Source: Candidatus Thalassarchaeaceae archaeon (GTDB lineage Archaea; Thermoplasmatota; Poseidoniia; Poseidoniales; Thalassarchaeaceae). From it: 7,707 bases of DNA. The translations under genes were made by a program, and so were the position numbers. This document shows positions 1 through 5,680 of the stretch, one piece after another; position 1 is the first letter of the stretch, and each line of letters begins with the position of its first letter. The notes beneath the pieces were generated by a model. That model saw nothing but the letters and a program-made list of their open reading frames with translations, was not told the DNA's origin and did no database searches. The DNA lies in contig JASMAJ010000036.1 of the NCBI GenBank assembly GCA_030754395.1, positions 1 to 7,707 of the forward strand, given 5' to 3'.

Positions 1-288
1 CGTCCCGGAATCGACGATTAGCCTCCATGACACGTTGCCATCAACCCAGCCAGACCACTCGACGAGGTGAGGGTCATCGTGGCTGTGCTCGCCCCCATCA
101 GTCAGGACCACGAGCTCCATTCCCGGACAGCCGACCTTTAGGCACTCAACTTGAATCCAGACCGGCCCAATGGTGCTGAACGACTCATCTCTGAGCACCA
201 CCCCCGTATCCTCATCAGCACTGACGGCAGCGCTGAGCGCAGCCAGCGCTATCAGACCAGCCAATAGGCCCGCTCGGACTTCTCGCAC
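1..288 (-). CDS. Secreted or surface protein of unknown function, N-terminal part (runs off left edge)
   Basis: I do not recognise a family. The minus frame is open from the window edge to beyond base 309. It encodes a clear signal peptide: Arg-Glu-Val-Arg, then a run of Ala/Leu/Ile/Gly of about 19 residues, then AVSA before an acidic DEDTG, which suggests export with cleavage near residue 24. The visible mature part (about 70 residues) is acidic, contains two Cys (ECLKVGC), a His/Asp-rich stretch (EHSHDDPH) and a WSGWVDGNVSWRL segment that looks like beta strands. No in-frame ATG exists near the N-terminus. I chose GTG at 288 because it gives the most compact signal peptide; GTG at 309 and TTG at 324 are alternatives. 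The gene diverges from arcS. It is GC-rich (about 59%) unlike most of the window. The real gene on this strand explains the long antisense extension of the arcS frame upstream of 350. Confidence 0.72.
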   Translation of the reverse strand, partial: MREVRAGLLAGLIALAALSAAVSADEDTGVVLRDESFSTIGPVWIQVECLKVGCPGMELVVLTDGGEHSHDDPHLVEWSGWVDGNVSWRLIVDSGT

Positions 289-349
289 ATCTGGCCGACA
301 ACACTCCACATTAGAATGCTTCAAGCGAACCGCATCACTGGCGGGCCCT
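289..349. promoter_or_regulatory. Divergent intergenic region between the secreted-protein gene and arcS
   Basis: This gap of about 60 bases separates two divergently read genes and should hold both promoters if the starts chosen here are right. I see only a weak AT-rich patch (cattagaat, near 309-317) at about the right distance upstream of the arcS ATG to be a TATA-like element, and no clear Shine-Dalgarno sequence before arcS (only ggcggg close to the start). The assignment rests on gene orientation, not on a strong motif. Confidence 0.3.
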
Positions 350-2143
350 ATGAGTGAGCGTCCTCTTGCCCGCGGGGTTATCGCAAGACAGCGTTTTGCC
401 CGTCTTTTTGCTCTAGGCGACAGGAAAGCACCATTATCATGGTCTCCAGCACTTGTAATCACTTCACAAGACCCAGAATTGCCTATTGAAATAGCTCCAT
501 TTTGTGTTTCTCGAGACAATTCAATAATTCCTGCAACTTTATTGATAGAAACTCGTGCTAATATTTGTATTCCATTTGAAGGTCCAGAGGCATGGACGGC
601 AGAAGAGGGGTTAATCTTACCATCAAGTTTAGTTGAATCAGATAGCGGTATACAATCGGCAGGAAATCAATTATTACCAATTTCATGGCAGTCTCTGCAT
701 CATGCTTCTTCTCTATTAGATGATGATGTTGAACCATCAGTGGTCGCATTAATCGATGCTCCTCAGTTAGCAGAGAGACCTGGTAAACTTATTCAGGCAG
801 TTGACTCGATTCGTAATAGATTCCCCAATTCATTGATTTGGACTCCTGGTATTGCTGGACCAGATAATTGTGCATTATTGAGTTGGATGGGAGTAGATTT
901 ATTCGATTTATCTAGGTCACGAGAGGCTACGTCAAGAGGCGTTATTCTCAGTGAAAATGGTCCACGCGAGGTCGATAATTCAACAGGTGAGTCTGCTGAA
1001 ATGCAAACTCAGGTTGATGCCTGGGTTCGTGCTCTATCCTCGACTAGAACAGCAATTCGAAATGGCACCTTACGTGAATTGGTAGAACGCCAGGTTCTTT
1101 CTAGCCCTAGATCGGTTGAACGTTTACGCCGCCATGATTCAATAATGAGTGAAAGAGCAATAGAAAATCCTGGTTCTGTAGGTCTAGCCAGTAACGTAGA
1201 AATTGGCAGGAGGCTCAGATGCTATTCCTATAGCAGTAGAAATGATCCACTGATTAATGAATGGAAACGTAGGGTCGCAAATGAGCACACTCCGCCCGAA
1301 CATCAATCCAAAGTTCTTGTATTACTGCCCTGTTCTGCACAGAAACCTTACCGTCTCTCACAGTCTCATAGGAGGTTCTTACGTCGAATAAATACTAGAG
1401 GGGTAAACCAAGTCATGGTTACTGCTCCATTAGGATTAGTGCCGAGAGAATTGGAGGACATTTGGCCCGCGGCTCATTATGATATACCTGTGACTGGAGA
1501 CTGGGATTTGGAAGAACTCAATTCAAATAGAGAGATGATTTTTAATTATGCTTCTCGTAATGGATTTCAATTAGTTATCAATCATTCAGGGATAGATGTT
1601 ACAATCGAAGGAATAGAAGTTATTGATACTAGAATGGGAATGTCTGCAGGTTCCGAAGAGTCGCTTTCTAGACTTGAAGTTGAAGTGGATAAAGCGACTA
1701 AAGAATATAATTTACCCAATCCCAAGGAATCTCAACACAGGCTAAACAAACTAAAATCCCTATCTAGATTCAAGCATAGTACTGATGATTGGTTAGAAGG
1801 AGCCAAGGTTAGTGGCCGCCCTCCTATCTTCCGTATTGAAAAAGAAGGTGTCCAAATAGCATTATGGAATCCTAGAAGTGGAAGGTTTTCATTCTCAAAG
1901 GCTAGTCTTTCTTCACTCGATTCTTGTAATGCTCTTCCTAGAGTACACCTCACTCCTGAAACAAATTGGAAAGGTGATTTATTTTCTACCAATCTCTCTA
2001 AAGTTGATACTCAAATCTGTATTGGCGATGAGGTGCTGGTGTTTCAAAATGACAAACTCGTAGGCAGTGCCAGAGCTACAGCTGCAGGATGGGAATGGCC
2101 AAACGGTCCGGGTAGGCTGGCGAAGGCTCAACACAGATTGTGA
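350..2143 (+). CDS. arcS: Archaeosine synthase ArcS (TgtA2-like tRNA-modifying enzyme)
   Basis: ArcS acts on preQ0 already inserted at position 15 of archaeal tRNAs, on the way to archaeosine; the family is reported to add lysine, with a radical-SAM partner (RaSEA) finishing the reaction. The 597-aa protein shows the expected order. An N-terminal TGT-like domain comes first (GVIARQRFARLF near residues 9-20; GVDLFD at 181-186; GTLRELVE at 239-246). Next is the ArcS core with the family signature PCSAQKPYRLSQSHRRF at 327-343. A C-terminal PUA RNA-binding domain spans about 528-597 (IGDEVLVFQNDKLVGSARA). Start choice: the frame stays open up to an ATG at 170, but those 60 residues are low in complexity, lie antisense to the secreted-protein gene and have no family counterpart. 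MSERPLARG at 350 fits the family N-terminus. The Cys cluster I expect after GVDLFD in TGT relatives is absent. It is followed by rps15 on the same strand. Confidence 0.9.
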   Translation: MSERPLARGVIARQRFARLFALGDRKAPLSWSPALVITSQDPELPIEIAPFCVSRDNSIIPATLLIETRANICIPFEGPEAWTAEEGLILPSSLVESDSGIQSAGNQLLPISWQSLHHASSLLDDDVEPSVVALIDAPQLAERPGKLIQAVDSIRNRFPNSLIWTPGIAGPDNCALLSWMGVDLFDLSRSREATSRGVILSENGPREVDNSTGESAEMQTQVDAWVRALSSTRTAIRNGTLRELVERQVLSSPRSVERLRRHDSIMSERAIENPGSVGLASNVEIGRRLRCYSYSSRNDPLINEWKRRVANEHTPPEHQSKVLVLLPCSAQKPYRLSQSHRRFLRRINTRGVNQVMVTAPLGLVPRELEDIWPAAHYDIPVTGDWDLEELNSNREMIFNYASRNGFQLVINHSGIDVTIEGIEVIDTRMGMSAGSEESLSRLEVEVDKATKEYNLPNPKESQHRLNKLKSLSRFKHSTDDWLEGAKVSGRPPIFRIEKEGVQIALWNPRSGRFSFSKASLSSLDSCNALPRVHLTPETNWKGDLFSTNLSKVDTQICIGDEVLVFQNDKLVGSARATAAGWEWPNGPGRLAKAQHRL

Positions 2144-2185
2144 CCCCTCTCTTTCAAGTTGCTATGCGCAGCGATTAAAGAGGGG
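2144..2185 (+). promoter_or_regulatory. Stem-loop directly after the arcS stop, in the rps15 leader
   Basis: The arm cccctct (2144-2150) begins at the base after the arcS stop codon and pairs perfectly with agagggg (2179-2185). Inside the roughly 28-base loop, gct and agc (2161-2163, 2170-2172) can form a small inner stem around atgcgc, and flanking tt/aa pairs may extend the outer stem with a bulge. No U-tract follows, so it is not a standard bacterial-type terminator. It may be a processing or attenuation element, or a leader structure for S15. Only the pairing is seen; the role is inferred. Confidence 0.4.
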
Positions 2186-2206
2186 CAGTAGGTCGGCGAG
2201 CCGCTT

Positions 2207-2213
2207 GAGGTGA
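2207..2213 (+). promoter_or_regulatory. Strong Shine-Dalgarno site of rps15
   Basis: The sequence gaggtga is complementary to the archaeal 16S rRNA 3' end (anti-SD CACCUC core) and sits 5 bases before the ATG at 2219. It fixes the rps15 start. It is the only strong ribosome binding site I find here; none of the other start codons has a comparable match. The upstream aggtc (2190-2194) can pair with gacct (2212-2216), overlapping the end of this site, so the site could be partly masked. Confidence 0.7.
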
Positions 2214-2218
2214 CCTAA

Positions 2219-2674
2219 ATGGCTCGTATGCATAGTAAGGGAAAGGGTAAGAGTGGCTCTGAAAAGCCCAATGCAAGTAAAGTGCCAGAGTGGGCAATGT
2301 CCGATAAGAAGGAAGTTGAGGAGTTAATTCTGAAACTTTCTGGTGAGGGACACTCGACAGCAATGATTGGAACAATTCTACGTGATCAACACGCCGTTCC
2401 TGATGTAAGATTGGTAATGGGCGAGCGAATTGCTCAAACACTTTCTCGAAATAACATCGGTGGTAAGTATCCAGAAGACATGATGAATATGATGCGTCAG
2501 GCTCTCAGAATGATAGATCACTTGGGTACAAATCGTAAGGATTTGCATAACGGTCGCCAACTTGAACTCACTGAGTCCAAGATTCGCCGTCTTGCTAGAT
2601 ATTACCAGAGTACAGGACGAATCGATTCAGATTGGGCTTACAAACGAGATCAACTTCGTTTGATGGTCGAGTGA
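2219..2674 (+). CDS. rps15: 30S ribosomal protein S15 (archaeal/eukaryotic S15p/S13e type)
   Basis: This primary rRNA-binding protein of the small subunit holds the central-domain three-way junction of 16S rRNA and contacts the large subunit. The 151-aa length is that of the archaeal/eukaryotic form, which carries an N-terminal extension of about 60 residues lacking in bacteria. Visible landmarks are the basic start MARMHSKGKGKSG, the PEWAMSDKKEVEELI segment (23-37), the archaeal helical block with GHSTAMIGTILRDQHAVPDV (44-63), and the conserved S15 core LGTNRKDLHNGRQLELTESK (102-121) followed by IRRLARYYQSTGRI. The start is fixed by a strong Shine-Dalgarno site. It lies between arcS (75-base gap) and the RecJ-like gene (43-base gap), all on the plus strand and probably cotranscribed. 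The GC-rich leader contains pairing segments that could control it. Confidence 0.96.
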   Translation: MARMHSKGKGKSGSEKPNASKVPEWAMSDKKEVEELILKLSGEGHSTAMIGTILRDQHAVPDVRLVMGERIAQTLSRNNIGGKYPEDMMNMMRQALRMIDHLGTNRKDLHNGRQLELTESKIRRLARYYQSTGRIDSDWAYKRDQLRLMVE

Positions 2675-2711
2675 TTTCTTAATCGATGGAGATTTGAACT
2701 AGCGCCTGTAA

Positions 2712-2727
2712 GCCTCAATGATGAGGC
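2712..2727 (+). repeat. Small inverted repeat enclosing the start codon of the RecJ-like gene
   Basis: The arm gcctca (2712-2717) pairs with tgaggc (2722-2727) across the 4-base loop atga, giving a perfect 6-bp hairpin. The ATG at 2718 lies in the loop and the second in-frame ATG at 2721 straddles loop and stem. Because the arm is partly coding (Met-Met-Arg-Arg), it may be chance; if real it could limit initiation. Confidence 0.35.
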
Positions 2728-3593
2728 GGCTTCTGGACTCGGAGCAATTTTCTCCAATTGCCCCTGTTCTGAATGATGCTGCAAATTCAATTCGTTCTTT
2801 TGAAGGAACTGTGATGTTGCTTGCTGCTCCTTCATTAGTTGGCGTTTTGAGCGTAGTTCCAATCGAGGCTGCTTTGATTGAATCTGGAATTAAATATCGA
2901 CGAAGATTTAGAATTGAATCGCCAAATACTGGTTCATGGATTCATGTACTCGGGCCTGGGAATGAAGAGGGACCGAAGTTTTCTTCAAGTCCTCCCCAAT
3001 TATCTCTCTCAGGCATGGTGGTTGAAGGCCTTAGGGGCTCTTCAGGAGATATTAGACGAGGGCCCCTAACTACTGTTGCTCAGGCACATGCTCTTGCTCA
3101 GTTAATTTCGCCTAACGGTGTTAGACTTAGAAAATTAAGGCCTTGGTTAATTTCTGGTAATTGGATGCATTCTGCTTTGGACACAACCTATGATCCTGTT
3201 TTTACTACATTAAGGGATACTTTGGATAATGAAGGAACGGCCACAATTGTACCCTTGCCTGAGGTTATTTCACCAGAGATTATGACTACTCCTTGGATTG
3301 AGGAAATTGCTCTTGAAGCAGTATCTTCGCGTTGGGAAAAACTTGACTTAGAGGGTCGGGCTAGAGCCCTTTCACATCTGATGAGGCCAATACTATCCCA
3401 AAGCAAGCCATCTACTGCTCGAATAGAAGAACTTGGTTGGCATAGAGTCTTGGGTATTGGATGGGAAGTTGATTTAGCCTCTCAGATTCTTCAGGCCACT
3501 CGTTTATGGAAAACAATGCCTGCAGGTGAAGCCGCTCAAATTCTAGCGGATTCACTGTTGCAAACAGGTCAAGTGCCATCACTCGAGTCTTAG
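2718..3593 (+). CDS. Probable inactivated, shortened RecJ/GAN/Cdc45-like DHH-family protein
   Basis: I read this 291-aa protein as a degenerate DHH-family member. After an N-terminal helix comes FEGTVMLLAAPSLVGVLSVV (28-47) and IEAALIESGIKYRRRF (49-64). These match the family pattern of a strand, DADG, then an Ala-rich helix and a second strand with basic residues, but DADG is replaced by SLVG (39-42). The second strand (SWIHVLGPG, 73-81) lacks the usual acidic end, and where the DHH triplet should follow I see only Ser/Pro (88-93). The helix LTTVAQAHALAQLI (117-130) corresponds to the later conserved helix. The C-terminal DHHA1 domain appears missing: known archaeal RecJ/GAN proteins are about 450-480 aa. 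The position after rps15 supports the reading, since archaeal RecJ-like genes occur there. In-frame stop taa at 2709-2711 limits the start to ATG 2718 or 2721. An unrelated helical protein remains possible. Its end overlaps the convergent gene by 15 bases. Confidence 0.55.
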   Translation: MMRRLLDSEQFSPIAPVLNDAANSIRSFEGTVMLLAAPSLVGVLSVVPIEAALIESGIKYRRRFRIESPNTGSWIHVLGPGNEEGPKFSSSPPQLSLSGMVVEGLRGSSGDIRRGPLTTVAQAHALAQLISPNGVRLRKLRPWLISGNWMHSALDTTYDPVFTTLRDTLDNEGTATIVPLPEVISPEIMTTPWIEEIALEAVSSRWEKLDLEGRARALSHLMRPILSQSKPSTARIEELGWHRVLGIGWEVDLASQILQATRLWKTMPAGEAAQILADSLLQTGQVPSLES

Positions 3594-5576
3594 AACAGAA
3601 TCACAAGAATCGCACGGAATCCTCAGTGGTCGAACTTCAGATTCAACCATAATTGATGATTCACACTTCGGGCACTTGATGTGTGATGTTTTCACTTCTT
3701 TATTTCGTTCAGCACGATTAGTTCTAGGCGAAATTAATGCTACAGGGAATACCAGAAGCATACTGGAAGTCACCACGCCAAGGACAAACGGAATATCTAG
3801 TCCTAGGACATATAATGAAAGGGCTAAACCTCCAAGAACAATTACAGTTAACATAGAAGGAATCCTACTCCTTTTCCGTGTTAAGAATAGTCCAAGTCCA
3901 AGCGCGATGACTAGTAAGAATACGCAAACCATTGCAGAAACTAGAGGGCTATATAGAGCACCCCCACTCGGAACAAATTCTACTCTAAATGATTTTTCAG
4001 AATCTAGCTCATTGTCATTAATTGTTATTGTCTCAAGCAGAATCCACCGTCTATGCTTTGCATCAATATCTTCCGCAGACATTCCCCCAAGACCCTGTAA
4101 TGCAGAAGAACGAATCTCTACAGATAAGTCGATTTCGTCATAATATTCTTCTTGAGTGGTTCTGACAAAGGTCTCAATCAACAATTGTCTTTCTCCCGTT
4201 GAAATCTCATACGAGGTGTCAATAGTGATTTTGATATTTTCTGAACTAAAAGCTCGTGTGGCACCGAGATCGATGGTGATATCGGTCGGTCCGAGTTCTA
4301 CGGGATTAACGCCCAGAATTGCTTCAGCATCTAATGAGAGGCCATTTGCCATGAACGACTTCAGATCGTTTCCAGAGCCAATGAGGTGACCTTGTAGAGC
4401 ACTCAACTCCGAATCATCAACTAATCCATTATGGAAGTCCGAGTCTGGTATTGAGCCTGAGTATGTTCTTAGGTTTCTCCACCAACTGCTCGATGAAAGA
4501 CTATCATTTCCTATGTTGTCCAGTCCCCATCGCATCCATTGGGACATAGCACCTTCAAACTCTAGAGTGACGGTTTTTTCAATTTCATTACCATTGTACT
4601 TTGCCTCAATGTCTATTGACATCGGCGTCCCTCCAGTTCGCAGTGGTTCAGCAGCCGGATACCAACTCCCTGTACCTCCTCCTTCTTCACCAGCAGTGAT
4701 GTCAAACGTTCTATTGGCCTCTATTCTAAGTCCATTTTGTGGAATTAAGTAAAAATCAATAATGAAAGTCCCTGAGTCGGTACTTTCGGGAATCATCCAA
4801 ACAAAAGTCACCTCTACTCCTTCCTCGGTAGGTGTTGAAATGGGGCTTTCTGTGATTTCTGAATTGGCAACCATCATACCTCCTGTAGATGAGGACCATA
4901 TCTGAGAGTCGAATCCAGATTTGAGGTGAATAGGGAAATAAACAAGTCTTCCATTCACGCTAGCATCTTTAATATCAATATCGACTAGAGGTAGTTTCAG
5001 TGTTAGTTTAGCTATGTTTTGAACTGAACCCCATAAGAAGCGTATCCCTGCTTCGTCACCAGGACTTGCGAAAGAGAGGCTACGAACTGAAAAACTAATT
5101 TTCACTTTATCTCCATCTTTAATTTCTCCTTCATCTACAGAAATAGGAATATTTACTGTCCCTTCACTTGATATGAAAAGTCCTGCTCCTGCATCTCCTT
5201 CGTAGTAGTTACTTCCAATATTTACTCCGACTGTGGCATTAATTTGTATTCCTGCTGCGGCTTCAACTTCATATGGGATACTAAACTCCCATGTTGAGTT
5301 TGAATAATTCCCTTCAGTTCCCCAGATAATAGACCATGTTCCTATTTCCACTTGTCCCTGAATTGAGGGGGTGACTAATTTTTCAAATTCTTCGTCTAGT
5401 TCTGATTCAAATGGAGAGAGCACTCCATTATTTGGATCACCTAGTAAAAATAAATCAAAATCGTCACTCGCACAGCATTCGTTATCTACGTCTGCAACTA
5501 CTGGGCTGAACGTGACACTGCTCATCAATAAAACAGTAATTAGAGCTAGGACAACAGAGCCCTGCCGAGGCATCAT
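3579..5576 (-). CDS. Large surface protein: signal peptide, beta-rich ectodomain, three C-terminal membrane segments, cytoplasmic zinc-ribbon-like tail
   Basis: The family is unknown to me. With the ATG at 5576 the product is 665 aa. Residues 1-28 are a signal peptide (MMPRQGS, hydrophobic run, SPVVA before DVDNECC). The ectodomain (about 29-540) is rich in Ser, Thr, Gly, Asp and Glu with alternating hydrophobic positions typical of beta-sandwich repeats, N-glycosylation sequons (NYSNST, near 90-95), and a Gly linker EEGGGTG near 297-303 that splits it in two. Membrane segments fall at about 544-566, 575-593 and 596-616, with RKRSR after the first and a basic RTNRAERNKEVK after the third, so the tail faces the cytoplasm. 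The tail holds C635-x2-C638 and C655-x2-C658, a zinc-ribbon-like spacing. A TTG at 5630 would add 18 unlikely residues before the signal peptide. It lies downstream of gltX, 104 bases away. Confidence 0.85.
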   Translation of the reverse strand: MMPRQGSVVLALITVLLMSSVTFSPVVADVDNECCASDDFDLFLLGDPNNGVLSPFESELDEEFEKLVTPSIQGQVEIGTWSIIWGTEGNYSNSTWEFSIPYEVEAAAGIQINATVGVNIGSNYYEGDAGAGLFISSEGTVNIPISVDEGEIKDGDKVKISFSVRSLSFASPGDEAGIRFLWGSVQNIAKLTLKLPLVDIDIKDASVNGRLVYFPIHLKSGFDSQIWSSSTGGMMVANSEITESPISTPTEEGVEVTFVWMIPESTDSGTFIIDFYLIPQNGLRIEANRTFDITAGEEGGGTGSWYPAAEPLRTGGTPMSIDIEAKYNGNEIEKTVTLEFEGAMSQWMRWGLDNIGNDSLSSSSWWRNLRTYSGSIPDSDFHNGLVDDSELSALQGHLIGSGNDLKSFMANGLSLDAEAILGVNPVELGPTDITIDLGATRAFSSENIKITIDTSYEISTGERQLLIETFVRTTQEEYYDEIDLSVEIRSSALQGLGGMSAEDIDAKHRRWILLETITINDNELDSEKSFRVEFVPSGGALYSPLVSAMVCVFLLVIALGLGLFLTRKRSRIPSMLTVIVLGGLALSLYVLGLDIPFVLGVVTSSMLLVFPVALISPRTNRAERNKEVKTSHIKCPKCESSIMVESEVRPLRIPCDSCDSVLRLE

Positions 5577-5650
5577 GTTACTTCTGGTTCGCCCACTGTC
5601 CTTGAATGCGACCCTTGATGGATTCCACAAAACATGGTTTTGCTTATCAG

Positions 5651-5660
5651 ATTAATATTA
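5651..5660 (-). promoter_or_regulatory. Candidate TATA-like element upstream of the surface-protein gene
   Basis: On the minus strand taatattaat lies about 75 bases before the ATG at 5576, in the gap after gltX. It is the most AT-rich spot there and could serve an independent promoter with an untranslated leader of about 50 bases. No clear BRE precedes it, so this is a weak call. Confidence 0.22.
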
Positions 5661-5680
5661 CGAAACCAAGCAAGATTGTT

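Noticed and set aside
123..128. GluRS HIGH-motif change (TLGH) as an inactive enzyme
   Set aside because: Residue numbering, not base positions. Archaeal GluRS commonly has PNGPxTLG-type variants, and the rest of the catalytic blocks are intact, so I treat it as normal.
170..349. N-terminal extension of ArcS
   Set aside because: Not similar to ArcS N-termini, low in complexity, and antisense to a gene with a clear signal peptide.
2685..2712. T-loop-like motif (gttcaaatc on the minus strand) suggesting a tRNA gene
   Set aside because: The flanking bases cannot form the 5-bp T stem beyond two pairs, and no acceptor or anticodon arms are found nearby.
3676..4143. Plus-strand open frame of 155 codons within the surface-protein gene
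   Set aside because: Antisense shadow of a well-supported minus-strand protein with signal peptide and membrane segments; its Ser/Thr/Arg-rich product has no domain features.
5577..5630. TTG start adding 18 residues to the surface protein
   Set aside because: The extension puts a polar, charged segment before an otherwise ideal signal peptide, and two ATGs lie at the expected place.
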